Below are positions 41,998 through 51,389 of a stretch of DNA of 64,000 bases, piece by piece. Source of the DNA: an uncultured Poribacteria bacterium (lineage in GTDB: Bacteria; Poribacteria; WGA-4E; WGA-3G); the NCBI GenBank assembly GCA_951812525.1, contig OX638316.1, positions 4,458,506 to 4,522,505 of the forward strand, written 5' to 3'. Position 1 is the stretch's first letter. Each line of letters starts with the position of its first letter. A program made the position numbers and the translations under genes. The notes beneath the pieces are model-generated. The model worked only from the letters and a program-made list of their open reading frames with translations. It made no database searches and was not told the DNA's origin.

Positions 41998-42092
41998 ATG
42001 TCACGTCAATATATGGTTTTAGGTTATCAGTTATCGGTTTTAAGTTGAAGTGTTGGCGATTGACAGTCGGGATGCGGAGATCCCTCCTACAG
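41998..42092. repeat. Short-unit repeats plus family-B hairpin
   Basis: TTATCAGTTATCGG-type units (about 42020-42035) and GGCGATTGACA lead into GTCGGGATGCGGAGATCCCTCCTACAG (42066-42092). The hairpin stands four bases beyond the 3' end of the DUF3352-like gene and may serve as its terminator. Confidence 0.7.
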
Positions 42093-42096
42093 CAGA

Positions 42097-43746
42097 TTAT
42101 TTCTCCAAGACGATACGGATTTCTGTACCCACGCCGTCCTGATTAAAATTCATCTCTGCAGAAATTGGACCGAGGGATTCCAATGGAAAGAGATTTTCGG
42201 TGATACGCCGAGTGAGTGTTGCATCCAATTTCTGTCCTGAAAGTGAGAGAATCACGGTTGCTATGGGGAGGATACGTTTTAGTTCTGGCACGAAGAGGTT
42301 GGGTTGAATGAACGCCTGAAGATTATTCGTATCCGCAGAGAATGGAACATCGGTTAAGACTGGGGCATTACCTGTAGTTGTATCAATCACAGATTTTAAC
42401 CCTGCCAGTGTTGTACTTAGAACGAAATAATCCCCAGCGATTGCATATCCACCTGTAACTGCGAGTAGAAAATTGAGGCGGAGTTGGATAGGTTGGACAG
42501 TGACATCCATGTAATTCTGTGGTTCAAGGAACTCAAGTGGTTTGCCTGCCAGAGAGATTTTCCCTTGCTTCACGATTTCTAAAACTGCTTTTAATGGTTC
42601 GGGAGCCTTGGCGTGTGCGAGTAGAACCAACGACGGCATTGCCGATACCTCATCAGGTTCTGGGGCAATCAATAGGACTGTTAAGTCTGTTCCTAAAACT
42701 TGAGAGAGATCGATATTGCTGAAAAGCTCGGATATTTGATTAGAAACAGGGAGCGAAGTAACGAATGCTGTTCGTTCAGGAAAAGCGAGGAACGGTTTTT
42801 CGTTATCCGCAGATGGGAAAACTTGCTGAGACATATCTGTGGACTTGCGGAGATGATGTCGTGAGATAATCACGCCGTCTTCGTAGCGATTGCTGAATGT
42901 CCAATATTTAGCATCCTCAAAGAGATCGAAAAATTGTTTTACGAGCGCGTGGGAACCTAATTTGTCTAATGCAGGTAAGAGTTGAGGTAGGTCTACATAT
43001 ACGGTGCTTTTGTCTTGACGATAGTCTTGCTGAATCTCGTCTGACCTTGGATGTTCAGCGATAAATCCGCCGGTGTTTTGTGATGTCTTTGCGTCAGAAG
43101 CATCGGCGTAGAGGTCAATTGTCTCCGCTAATAATAGTGGATCAAGGCTTAAGATGCCAATTTTTCCGATGAATGTATAACTAAAATCATGCGGGTATCC
43201 TACAATGGTATTAATGGTAAGGTCGCGGTACTCGGTTTGGATCCGCTCGTAATTCGGGTTGATTGCATCTGTTGCGGTAAGTGCCTCAATGCTCAGTTTC
43301 TCCTGTGCTCCGACTGCGGTGATGATCAGAAATGTGATTTCTCCCTCGCGTTGGTAAAATGCGAGGACGGCTTCCTCTCCAAAATAGCCAGTGACGGTCT
43401 TAAGGTCGAGTTTGCCTCCCATTTCGTATTCCCAGAGTTGCTTCTGATAGACAAGTTGATTCCACCAGCGTTGTTCTTTTATTTCGGTGAGGAGTGGCAT
43501 TTTAGCGGTCTGTTTTCCTAACTCGCTACGATTGAAGGTTTGCACTAAGCCTTTCAATTCCTTGAGGGTCAAGTAGCAAATCGGAGATTTGGGTAGCAAT
43601 GTGATCAGACGCTGTTCTGGTTCCCACAATGCGGTCTGGCGATAGATAATGGATAGCAAAATGATAACCCCAATAAAGACGATTAGGCTGATGAGAATGA
43701 TTTTTTTACGTTTGCTGAGGTGCATTGGTTTCGAGACCTTTGTCAT
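42097..43746 (-). CDS. DUF3352-like membrane-anchored protein
   Basis: A 549-residue protein with a basic N-terminus, one membrane segment (about residues 16-35, IILISLIVFIGVIILLSII) and a large extracytoplasmic part. The opening LLPKSPICYLTLKELKGLVQTF and later repeats such as ERTAFVTSLPVSNQISELF resemble DUF3352 proteins, where such LP...a-y-v segments recur. No catalytic motif is seen. Function unknown. It is divergent from the DUF6785-type gene. Confidence 0.65.
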   Translation of the reverse strand: MTKVSKPMHLSKRKKIILISLIVFIGVIILLSIIYRQTALWEPEQRLITLLPKSPICYLTLKELKGLVQTFNRSELGKQTAKMPLLTEIKEQRWWNQLVYQKQLWEYEMGGKLDLKTVTGYFGEEAVLAFYQREGEITFLIITAVGAQEKLSIEALTATDAINPNYERIQTEYRDLTINTIVGYPHDFSYTFIGKIGILSLDPLLLAETIDLYADASDAKTSQNTGGFIAEHPRSDEIQQDYRQDKSTVYVDLPQLLPALDKLGSHALVKQFFDLFEDAKYWTFSNRYEDGVIISRHHLRKSTDMSQQVFPSADNEKPFLAFPERTAFVTSLPVSNQISELFSNIDLSQVLGTDLTVLLIAPEPDEVSAMPSLVLLAHAKAPEPLKAVLEIVKQGKISLAGKPLEFLEPQNYMDVTVQPIQLRLNFLLAVTGGYAIAGDYFVLSTTLAGLKSVIDTTTGNAPVLTDVPFSADTNNLQAFIQPNLFVPELKRILPIATVILSLSGQKLDATLTRRITENLFPLESLGPISAEMNFNQDGVGTEIRIVLEK

Positions 43747-43837
43747 GGCAACGAGAATTTTGCCAATGGCTTCTGCGGTGAGCTTGCCTTTGAAATCATA
43801 AAATGATTATATCATATCTGTTTTGTGTAAACAATGT

Positions 43838-43897
43838 AATTGGCGGTTCGTGGTTGGCGGTGGCGGTGAGGTCGGGATTCAGAGATCCCTCCTACAG
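43838..43897. repeat. GGCGGTTCGTGGTTGGCGGTGG units plus family-B hairpin
   Basis: Short-unit repeat followed by GTCGGGATTCAGAGATCCCTCCTACAG (43871-43897), in the divergent gap upstream of both neighbours. Confidence 0.7.
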
Positions 43898-43928
43898 ATG
43901 ACGGGCGTTGGTGTTCAGTAAAAATTGT

Positions 43929-43957
43929 TGCGAGCAAACGAAAAACGATGTAAAATA
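43929..43957 (+). promoter_or_regulatory. Promoter of the first DUF6785-type gene
   Basis: TTGCGA (43929-43934), 17 bases, TAAAAT (43952-43957). Predicted start near 43964, 17 bases before the GTG start codon at 43981. Confidence 0.6.
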
Positions 43958-43980
43958 TTAGTGTTATATCTTGAAAGAAG

Positions 43981-45867
43981 GTGAAAAACGTTCCGACCCA
44001 AAATCTCAGAATTCGGCCATTCACTATTTTCCTTATCTGCGTGTTAGTGCCTGTCAACTGTTGGTGGGTATCCGCCTCTATTATCCGTGGTGGCGGGAGT
44101 CCGACGCAGGTTTCACTTTTCTATAATGCCGTTATCACCATTTTAATCCTATTGGGCATCGGGGTTCTTTTGCGCCGATTGCATCACGCCCTCGTTCTCA
44201 ACCGCGCCGAATTGCTCGTCATCTATACCTGCATTTCAGTGGGTGCGGGGCTTGCAGGCGTTGATAGATTCCTTGTCCTCATGCCTATTATTGGGCATGC
44301 GCACTGGTATGCGACACCAGAAAACGACTGGGCAAATTTGTTCCACCTTCACATTCCGCCGTGGTTGGTTGTCAGCGATAAACACGCACTGGAGGGCTAT
44401 TACAACGGCTTCGCCAGTATTTATGAATCGCGGTACTTAACGGCTTGGCTGCCTGCGATCTTTTGGTGGACGCTTTTTCTGGTTGCTGTCCATCTCGTGA
44501 TGCTTTGTTTGTGTCTGCTCTTTCGGCGACAGTGGGTTGAGTCGGAGCGGCTGAGTTATCCGATCATCCAATTGCCCTTTGAGATGACGACGCGCAGCCG
44601 TAGGTTCTTCGGTTCACCGTGGATGTGGCTTGGACTCTCGATCGGCGTTTCGATAGATATTATCAATGGGTTAAACTTCCTGTTTCCTGCGGTTCCAAGT
44701 CTCGGTGGAAAGTTGTATGATTTGCGGCAGATTTTCACAGAACGTCCCTGGAGTGGGATAGGCTGGAGTCCGCTTGGTGTTTTCCCGTTCGGCGTTGGGC
44801 TTTCGTTCTTTATACCGCTGGACCTCTCTTTCTCTTGCTGGGCTTTCTGGCTAATCTGGCGAGCCGAACGTTTATTAGGGGTCATCGCAGGGTGGCGGGG
44901 ACTCCCACGCTTCCCGTATGAAGCGGAACAATCACATGGCGCATATTTAGGCTTGTGTGTTGTGGCTATCTGGATGAGTCGTCGCTATTTGATGGGGATT
45001 GCGCGCCAACTCATATCTCCAAACAAAGATGAACCGATTTCATACCGTTTGATTGTTCTCGGATTTCTCGGTGCCTCGGTATTCATTGTCGGATTCTGTC
45101 TGAAGATGGGCATGAGTTTTTGGATAATCATTGTCTATTTCTCGATTTGGTTTGCGATAGCGATAGCGATTACACGTCTGCGTGCAGAACTCGGTTCGCC
45201 AGTCCACGACTTGCACTTCATTGGACCTGATGAAATGCTGCCTAGGTTGTTAGGCATCCGCCGGCTGGGAGCAGTGAACTTAACAGGATTTGCTTATCTT
45301 TACTGCCTGAACCGTGCCCACCGTTCACACGCCATGCCTCATCAGCTTGAAGGTTTTAAGTTAGCAGAGGGTGCCAACATTCCGTTACGGCGGTTTGCGG
45401 TTCTTATGATGCTGGCTTCTGCGTTGGGTGCTCTCGGTTCATTCTGGGCGTATTTGTCCATGTACTACTCAGAAGGCGGTTTTTCAAGTTTCGGACGTGA
45501 ATCCTTTAACAGGTTAGAGACGTGGTTAACTTACGCAGCACCACCGGATGTGCCAGCCATCAGTTTCGCGTCGTTTGGGTTTGTGCTGACACTCCTTCTT
45601 GCAGCGATGCGGATGCGATTTCTCTGGTGGAACTTACACCCTGTGGGTTATGCCATTTCTGGCAGCTGGGCAATTAACCCGATGGTGGGTTCTATCTTTG
45701 TGGGATGGTTGCTCAAATGGTTGGTGTTGAAATATGGGGGTATTCGCTTACATCGGAAAGCAGTTCCCTTTTTCCTCGGTATTGTACTGGGTGAGTTTGT
45801 GATTGGTTCTTTTTGGAGTCTCTTGTCTGTTGCGCTTGATCAACCGATGTATCGTTTTCTGTTTTGA
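43981..45867 (+). CDS. Large polytopic membrane protein, DUF6785/DUF6784 type (paralogue 1)
   Basis: A 628-residue protein with about 14 hydrophobic segments, starting at GTG 43981. It is clearly paralogous to 51390-53360: shared blocks are YATPEND/EW, a RRQWVESERLSYPIIQLP block (RKQWVEHERFTFPIVQLP in the other), WWNLHPVGYAI, and near the end KYGGIRLHRKAVPFFLGIV followed by LGE. The charged motif WVExER...P...QLP in a loop may be functional. The overall shape recalls oligopeptide-type transporters, but substrate and activity are unknown. It has its own promoter. Confidence 0.78.
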   Translation: MKNVPTQNLRIRPFTIFLICVLVPVNCWWVSASIIRGGGSPTQVSLFYNAVITILILLGIGVLLRRLHHALVLNRAELLVIYTCISVGAGLAGVDRFLVLMPIIGHAHWYATPENDWANLFHLHIPPWLVVSDKHALEGYYNGFASIYESRYLTAWLPAIFWWTLFLVAVHLVMLCLCLLFRRQWVESERLSYPIIQLPFEMTTRSRRFFGSPWMWLGLSIGVSIDIINGLNFLFPAVPSLGGKLYDLRQIFTERPWSGIGWSPLGVFPFGVGLSFFIPLDLSFSCWAFWLIWRAERLLGVIAGWRGLPRFPYEAEQSHGAYLGLCVVAIWMSRRYLMGIARQLISPNKDEPISYRLIVLGFLGASVFIVGFCLKMGMSFWIIIVYFSIWFAIAIAITRLRAELGSPVHDLHFIGPDEMLPRLLGIRRLGAVNLTGFAYLYCLNRAHRSHAMPHQLEGFKLAEGANIPLRRFAVLMMLASALGALGSFWAYLSMYYSEGGFSSFGRESFNRLETWLTYAAPPDVPAISFASFGFVLTLLLAAMRMRFLWWNLHPVGYAISGSWAINPMVGSIFVGWLLKWLVLKYGGIRLHRKAVPFFLGIVLGEFVIGSFWSLLSVALDQPMYRFLF

Positions 45868-45929
45868 TTGGTTGTCAGCTATCAGCCGTCTGGAAGAGTA
45901 AGAGTCGGGATCGGAGATCCCTCCTACAG
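45868..45929. repeat. Short-unit repeat plus family-B hairpin
   Basis: GTTGTCAGCTATCAGCCGTC units, then GTCGGGATCGGAGATCCCTCCTACAG (45904-45929). It may also end the upstream transcript; the promoter of the next gene follows after 10 bases. Confidence 0.7.
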
Positions 45930-45939
45930 AAGAAAGGCG

Positions 45940-45967
45940 TTGCTATTTTTTCTGTTTGTGATATAAT
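45940..45967 (+). promoter_or_regulatory. Promoter of nth
   Basis: TTGCTA (45940-45945), 16 bases, TATAAT (45962-45967). Predicted start near 45974, 24 bases before the TTG start codon. Confidence 0.65.
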
Positions 45968-45997
45968 GTTTAAAACACAATATTCGGATGAGAAGCA

Positions 45998-46666
45998 TTG
46001 GAACTGAAAGCGAAGGCAGCACTTATATCAGATACGTTAGAGGGTTTACTCGGTGTGCCGAGTCGTGACGGTCGTGGAGATGTTTTAGAATGTCTCATCT
46101 TAACGATTCTGTCACAAAATACAACCGATGTTAACCGAGACAAGGGATACACCGAACTGAAAGAACGTTTCCCGACATGGGAAGACGTCCTGCAGGCAGA
46201 TGTCAAGGCGATAGAGAAAGCAATAAGACTTGCTGGATTGGGAGCACAGAAGAGTCAAACCATCAAAAACTTCCTCACGTGGCTCAAAACGGAACACGGT
46301 GAACTCTCATTGGAGTTTATCCACGATATAGAAACCGAAGCAGCATTAGAATTGTTGTGTCAACACAAAGGAATCGGTATAAAAACCGCCTGCGTTACGC
46401 TCTCTTTCGCGTGTGGTCGAGAAGTATTCCCAGTCGATACCCACATCCTGAGGATTTCCAAACGCCTTGGATTAATTCCACCGAATTGTAGTGCGGAAAA
46501 AGCACATCAGGTGTTACCGCCTATAATCCCAGTGGGGAAGGCGTACCCATTCCACATGAATTTAATTTACTTCGGCAGACAGATCTGTAACGCCCGAAAG
46601 CCACTATGTGAAAGGTGTCCACTGACGCAGCACTGTCTCTACTATAAAGATAACTTGCCGACTTAG
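45998..46666 (+). CDS. nth: Endonuclease III (HhH-GPD DNA glycosylase/AP lyase)
   Basis: Base-excision repair enzyme for oxidised pyrimidines. The 222-residue protein has the helix-hairpin-helix HKGIGIKTA with the catalytic Lys, the catalytic Asp in PVDTHILRISKRLGL, and a C-terminal 4Fe-4S loop with exact spacing C-x6-C-x2-C-x5-C (CNARKPLCERCPLTQHC). Having both Lys and Asp it should be bifunctional. TTG start at 45998. The N-terminal LTILSQNTTD differs slightly from the usual LSAQTTD, so a broader Nth-like specificity is possible. Confidence 0.92.
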   Translation: MELKAKAALISDTLEGLLGVPSRDGRGDVLECLILTILSQNTTDVNRDKGYTELKERFPTWEDVLQADVKAIEKAIRLAGLGAQKSQTIKNFLTWLKTEHGELSLEFIHDIETEAALELLCQHKGIGIKTACVTLSFACGREVFPVDTHILRISKRLGLIPPNCSAEKAHQVLPPIIPVGKAYPFHMNLIYFGRQICNARKPLCERCPLTQHCLYYKDNLPT

Positions 46667-46695
46667 GTAGTGCTTCCCTGTACCGGAGAGAAAAG

Positions 46696-48798
46696 ATGTT
46701 TAATTGGAGAAGTTTGTCGTGGAAACATATATTTGTGGTGTTGTTGATACTACACCTCCTACCGATCTGGATCTTTGCATATTTCCCCTCTCAAGATGGT
46801 GCCAGCCATATCTATAACGGTTTAGTGTTGAAAGAATATGGAAAACACGAAAACTATAAGATGCGGGATGCTTGGGAACTGAATATCACGGTTTTCCCGA
46901 ACTGGTTGTCCCATATTATGCTGGCGGCACTCCTTTACGTGTTCCCACCTGTTATGTCGGAAAAGGTCTTTTTGACGATTGCGATAGGCATGGTGCCGTT
47001 TGCTTTCTTTTATTTTCTTAATGCTGTCCATAGGGGTCAGAAAGGACAGTATGTGTATGCCTGGCTCGGTTTCCCGTTCGCTTATAACTACCTCCTTTAC
47101 ATGGGATTTTACAACTTCCAGTTGAGCATCTCGTTTTTCTTTTTTAGTTTCGGGTTCTGGTGGAAGCACAAAGACGACATGCAGGTAAGGCATTTGGCTT
47201 GCCTATATGTGCTGTTACTGCTGACCTATCTGTCGCATATTGCCTCATACGGTCTTGTCGTGCTGGGTATCACTATGGCAGGAAGCAGTATGTGGGGTGT
47301 CCCAGCGATAGCTGCAGCGTGGCGAACGCGCGCTGAAGGTTTTATTGCACTATTGCAAACGTTTGTCGTCACCCTCAAGCCTGTCTTCCGTTTACTGCTT
47401 TATATGGTGCCGATGTATTTTGTTCTGGCAGATTACTATTTGCAGAGCGTAAAACAACATACACAAGGCAAGCATCGAGGGGCGGAATGGGTCTGGGAAT
47501 ATTTTTGGGGTGTTAAATCGATCGTCTATTTTACCGACTGGCACGTTACGGTTAATTATTTTCTCCTCGCTGTGTTAGGAATAGCAGCTATTATCTCTAT
47601 CGGTTACCGAATTCAGCGGAAAGAGTGGCTGAAACAGACGGATGCATTTTTGTTAATCGCCTTCATGTTTACTTATATGTTCGTTAGGGCACCGTGGAGT
47701 TACGGACCTGGGGGTTGGATCAACGATAGGATCCATCTCTATATTCTGTTGCTGTTGGGAGCATGGTTAATTCCAAACATGGGCAGACGGTTTCGTCATG
47801 CTATCGCAGCGTGTCTCATCGTTTTTAGCTTACTCCACTTCGGTAGGACTGCCTACGACCATGCGCGTATTGCGCCAGAGATTGCCGAGTTGGTATCGGG
47901 AACACACTTGATCGAACCTCATACAACGTACCAGATGCGGTCGGAAGAAGAGGGATGGCACAAATCTGAAGCGTTGGGGAAGGTTGAATACGTTACACCT
48001 TATGTCCATCACATGGCACTCTATGGTGTATACGCAGATGATGTAGCGCATCTGGCAAATTATGAGGCGGAATTCAATTACTTTCCAGTAAATCGCAACG
48101 CCGAGAACGCGCCAGAGAATTATCTCGATTTGTGGTACCATAAAGCACTCGCAGATTACGTTATTGCGTGGTATCCACCTGATACTGCGGAATTTCGGGC
48201 ATACACCGACGATCACGAAATTATCCACGAAACAAAGCATCTCCAACTCTATAGAAGAAAGCGTGCCCCGGGACCGATACTCGATTTGTGGGACAAAACG
48301 GAAACCGGCAATCTGATAATTCGTTTTGATATGCAACCCTACGGCGGAATAACCGCCCCGGATCATTACGGCATCGGACCCAATACTGAATATGAGAGCG
48401 GTAAATTCGGGTGGCATACGCGGGCACCGTATGAAGCGTTTCAAGATAATGGAGGTAAATCAGCACTGGCACAGGATGGTGTTTGGCATCAGAGGGATGC
48501 TGCCTTCAAACTTGACCTGCCTAACGGAAACTATCGCGTAACCAATACTTTCTGTGCCGATGAAGATAGAACACACACCCTTAGCCTGTTAGCAAACGGC
48601 GCGCAAATTCTTAAAGATTTTACCGTAGACGATAACAAAGTACGTGAGCACACTTATACGATCGAAGTCACGGAGGGTTACCTCACCCAAGTTATCTATA
48701 CATCTAAAGACCGGGTACGCCCTGAAGATGACTGGGAAAACAAATTGCATTTTTGGATTTGGAACGGCTGTACAGTCGAACAGATACAACCAAAATAG
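46696..48798 (+). CDS. GT-C-like polytopic membrane protein with C-terminal beta-sandwich
   Basis: A 700-residue protein: about eleven hydrophobic segments (residues about 10-400), then about 300 soluble residues. The first extracytoplasmic loop contains FPSQDGASHIYNG, where an Asp in this loop is typical of GT-C glycosyltransferases using lipid-linked sugars. The C-terminal region (about 535-700) reads like a carbohydrate-binding sandwich: RFDMQPYGG...AAFKLDLPNGNYRVTNTFCADEDRTHTL, similar in style to malectin or rhamnogalacturonan-lyase domains. GGAGAG stands before the ATG. Probably glycosylates a cell-surface acceptor; not proven. Confidence 0.7.
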   Translation: MFNWRSLSWKHIFVVLLILHLLPIWIFAYFPSQDGASHIYNGLVLKEYGKHENYKMRDAWELNITVFPNWLSHIMLAALLYVFPPVMSEKVFLTIAIGMVPFAFFYFLNAVHRGQKGQYVYAWLGFPFAYNYLLYMGFYNFQLSISFFFFSFGFWWKHKDDMQVRHLACLYVLLLLTYLSHIASYGLVVLGITMAGSSMWGVPAIAAAWRTRAEGFIALLQTFVVTLKPVFRLLLYMVPMYFVLADYYLQSVKQHTQGKHRGAEWVWEYFWGVKSIVYFTDWHVTVNYFLLAVLGIAAIISIGYRIQRKEWLKQTDAFLLIAFMFTYMFVRAPWSYGPGGWINDRIHLYILLLLGAWLIPNMGRRFRHAIAACLIVFSLLHFGRTAYDHARIAPEIAELVSGTHLIEPHTTYQMRSEEEGWHKSEALGKVEYVTPYVHHMALYGVYADDVAHLANYEAEFNYFPVNRNAENAPENYLDLWYHKALADYVIAWYPPDTAEFRAYTDDHEIIHETKHLQLYRRKRAPGPILDLWDKTETGNLIIRFDMQPYGGITAPDHYGIGPNTEYESGKFGWHTRAPYEAFQDNGGKSALAQDGVWHQRDAAFKLDLPNGNYRVTNTFCADEDRTHTLSLLANGAQILKDFTVDDNKVREHTYTIEVTEGYLTQVIYTSKDRVRPEDDWENKLHFWIWNGCTVEQIQPK

Positions 48799-48830
48799 CG
48801 TATAATTAACGCAAATCTATGTATTTGCTG

Positions 48831-48850
48831 GCGAGGTTCATAACCTTACC
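48831..48850. repeat. Decayed family-A hairpin before sat
   Basis: GCGAGGTTCATAACCTTACC, one arm partly decayed, no CTAC. It lies in the probable leader of sat, 26 bases before the start codon. Confidence 0.55.
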
Positions 48851-48876
48851 AATGGAAAAAAGGAGAAACTAGTTTA

Positions 48877-50070
48877 ATGATTAACCCACATGGAGCCGAA
48901 ACCTTACAACCGCTTTACGTTTCGGATGATGCAGAACGTGCTGAGCTGACCAAAGCAGCGGAGCAGCTTCCGTCTGTGTTGCTTTCTTCAGGAGCCGCTG
49001 CATCAGCCGTGATGCTTGCGTCAGGTTACTTCACACCGCTGACGGGCTACATGAACATCGCTGAAGCGATAAGCGTTGCTACAGATATGAAACTGTCGAA
49101 CGGACTCTTCTGGCCCGTTCCTATCATGAATATTGTTCCGTCAGAACAACTCACGGATGCTGTGAGGAACGCCGACAGAATTGCCCTTCGCGACCCGAAC
49201 GTTGAAGGCAATCCACCGATCGCTGTTATGAAGGTTTCGGCAATTGAAACACTTTCAGCAGACCAGAAGCAACTTCTCATTGAAAAGACCTTTGGAACCA
49301 CCGACCCAGAACATCCGGGCGTTCCCGCTTTTGCGGATGTCGGCGACAATGTCCTTTCTGGTCCCATTGATGTTCTGAACTACTCCTACTTCCCAGAAGA
49401 TTTCCCGGATACATTTCGCACAGCAGTTGAAATTCGTGAGGACATCGCGGCACGCGGTTGGAACACAGTCGTCGCTTTTCAGACGCGTAATCCGATGCAC
49501 CGTGCGCATGAAGAACTCTGTAAAATTGCACAAAGAGAGGTCAATGCCGATGGCGTTCTAATTCACATGCTCCTCGGTAAACTCAAACCCGGTGATATTC
49601 CTGCCGGCGTTCGCGATGCCTCTATCCGTGCGATGGTCAAACACTATTTCCCTGAAAATACCGTCTCTATCACGGGCTATGGATTCGATATGCTCTACGC
49701 CGGACCGCGAGAGGCACTGTTGCACGCCGTTTTCCGTCAGAATAGTGGAGCGTCCCACTTCATCGTTGGACGGGATCACGCGGGTGCAGGCGACTATTAC
49801 GGTCCGTTCGAGGCACAAGAGATATTCGACGATATTCCCGAAGGTGCTTTAGAAATCGGGATTTTCCGGGGCGATTTCACGGTCTGGTGCAAAAAGTGTA
49901 ATGAGATTGTTATGATGCGCGACTGCCCGCACGGTGGCGATGATTATTTCAACGTCTCTGGCACAAGACAGCGTGAGATTCTTGCGGCAGGTGAGCCGCT
50001 GCCACCGGAAATTGCGCGTCCTGAAGTCGCTGAGATCCTGATGGAGTATTATCAGGCAGAGGCAAGTTAG
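48877..50070 (+). CDS. sat: ATP sulfurylase (sulfate adenylyltransferase), zinc-type
   Basis: Forms adenosine 5'-phosphosulfate from ATP and sulfate, or the reverse in sulfur oxidation or dissimilatory use. The 397-residue monofunctional enzyme has QTRNPMHRAHE (202-212), GRDHAGAGDYYGPFEAQ (298-314) and SGTRQREIL. C338, C341, C350 and H352 (C-x2-C-x8-C-x-H) form the structural zinc site found in Thermus and sulfur-bacterial enzymes. AGGAG is 11 bases upstream. No APS kinase domain, APS reductase or sulfite reductase is in the window. A zinc alcohol dehydrogenase follows after 9 bases. Confidence 0.95.
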   Translation: MINPHGAETLQPLYVSDDAERAELTKAAEQLPSVLLSSGAAASAVMLASGYFTPLTGYMNIAEAISVATDMKLSNGLFWPVPIMNIVPSEQLTDAVRNADRIALRDPNVEGNPPIAVMKVSAIETLSADQKQLLIEKTFGTTDPEHPGVPAFADVGDNVLSGPIDVLNYSYFPEDFPDTFRTAVEIREDIAARGWNTVVAFQTRNPMHRAHEELCKIAQREVNADGVLIHMLLGKLKPGDIPAGVRDASIRAMVKHYFPENTVSITGYGFDMLYAGPREALLHAVFRQNSGASHFIVGRDHAGAGDYYGPFEAQEIFDDIPEGALEIGIFRGDFTVWCKKCNEIVMMRDCPHGGDDYFNVSGTRQREILAAGEPLPPEIARPEVAEILMEYYQAEAS

Positions 50071-50079
50071 TACAACACA

Positions 50080-51303
50080 GTGGAAGCCGTCCAATATACC
50101 AAAAGCATCCCACGTTATCTTGCGATGCGCTACCTTGGAAAACGGTGGCAAGGTCTCTACACGTCACCATTTTCCTGTACGCGCTTCTCAGACATTCCGG
50201 AGCCACAACTGCCAACACCTAAATGGGTCAAAGTCAAAACTCGACTCAGTGGTATCTGTGGCTCCGATTTAGCGACAATCACTGCGAAAGGTAGCCCCTA
50301 TTTTTCGCCGTTCACCTCAACACCTTTTGTGTTGGGACATGAAATTGTCGGCGAGATTGCAGAGATTGGTGATGCAGTGGATGGCTTCTCCGTTGGGGCA
50401 CGCGTGGTAATTGAACCCGCCCTATCGTGTAAGGTGCGAGGGGTTTCGCCAGCGTGTCATCAGTGTCGAAACGCTCGCTTCGCCAACTGTGAAAACATCA
50501 CAAAAGGCGATATTTCCGCTGGCGTTCAGACAGGCTATTGTCGCGATACGGGTGGCGGGTGGAGTCGATACGTCCTCGCGCATCAAGCACAACTTCATCT
50601 TGTGCCTGACAGTATCTCAGACGAAGCGGCTGTGCTCCTCGAACCGTTTGCCTGTGCGCTACACGGTGCTCTGAAAATGCCCCCTGACCGGACAGCAACC
50701 ATCTGTGTGATTGGCGGCGGCACGATTGGGCTGCTCACTGTCGCCGCGCTTCGGATACTCGGTCACCGGAACCGAATCATCATTTTCGCCAAGTATCCAC
50801 ACCAACAGGAGCTGGCACGTGGACTCGGTGTGGACGATGTGCTATCACCAAACAGAAGTCGATACGAAGATTTCTGTAAATTAACACGGGCAACATCGCA
50901 TCAACCGGAACTCGGACAACAGGTATTAATAGGTGGCGTGGATGTCACTTTTGATTGCATCGGTTCCAGTGTTACGATAGACGATGCACTCCGTTTTACC
51001 CGCACCGGTGGCGAGGTTATCTTAGTCGGTATGCCGGGGATACCCAAAAATGTTGACTGGACCTCGATTTGGTATAAGCAGTTGCGCGTGGAGGGTGCCT
51101 ATACCTACGGCATCGAAACCCATAACGGTGAACAGGTTCATACCTTCACGCTCGGTATGCGACTCCTTCAAAAGATGGAATCCCATTTGCGTCCACTGGT
51201 GAGTGAACTTTTTCCGCTGAAGGATTACAAACGTGCTATCCAGACAGCCTTGAATACTGGAAAGACTGGGACGGTGAAAACCGTATTTGATTTACGGGAT
51301 TGA
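50080..51303 (+). CDS. Zinc-dependent alcohol dehydrogenase (MDR family)
   Basis: A 407-residue medium-chain dehydrogenase. Catalytic-zinc ligands are Cys in GICGSD and His-Glu in LGHEIVGEI. A cluster of cysteines (CKVRGVSPACHQCRNARFANC) matches the structural-zinc lobe with a longer first gap than usual. The NAD motif is VIGGGTIGLL. The GTG start at 50080 is supported by the conserved-looking N-terminus but has no clear Shine-Dalgarno; ATG 50125 is an alternative. It follows sat by nine bases and may be co-transcribed with it. Substrate unknown. Confidence 0.9.
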   Translation: MEAVQYTKSIPRYLAMRYLGKRWQGLYTSPFSCTRFSDIPEPQLPTPKWVKVKTRLSGICGSDLATITAKGSPYFSPFTSTPFVLGHEIVGEIAEIGDAVDGFSVGARVVIEPALSCKVRGVSPACHQCRNARFANCENITKGDISAGVQTGYCRDTGGGWSRYVLAHQAQLHLVPDSISDEAAVLLEPFACALHGALKMPPDRTATICVIGGGTIGLLTVAALRILGHRNRIIIFAKYPHQQELARGLGVDDVLSPNRSRYEDFCKLTRATSHQPELGQQVLIGGVDVTFDCIGSSVTIDDALRFTRTGGEVILVGMPGIPKNVDWTSIWYKQLRVEGAYTYGIETHNGEQVHTFTLGMRLLQKMESHLRPLVSELFPLKDYKRAIQTALNTGKTGTVKTVFDLRD

Positions 51304-51325
51304 TGTTTCATATATGGACAGAGCG

Positions 51326-51382
51326 GTGAGGTTAGATACTTCGCCCACCAATCTTGAGGAGACTATAAACCTCACCTACCAA
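51326..51382. repeat. Two degraded family-A hairpins
   Basis: GGTGAGGTTAGATACTTCGCCCACC (51325-51349) and GGAGACTATAAACCTCACCTACC (51358-51380), joined by AATCTTGA, the linker also seen as CCAATCTTA in the 25470-25550 region. They end seven bases before the next start codon. Confidence 0.6.
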
Positions 51383-51389
51383 TAGTTTT

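Noticed and set aside
47830-48444. A 204-codon minus-strand frame
   Set aside because: Antisense shadow of the GT-C-like gene with no domain features and no ribosome site.
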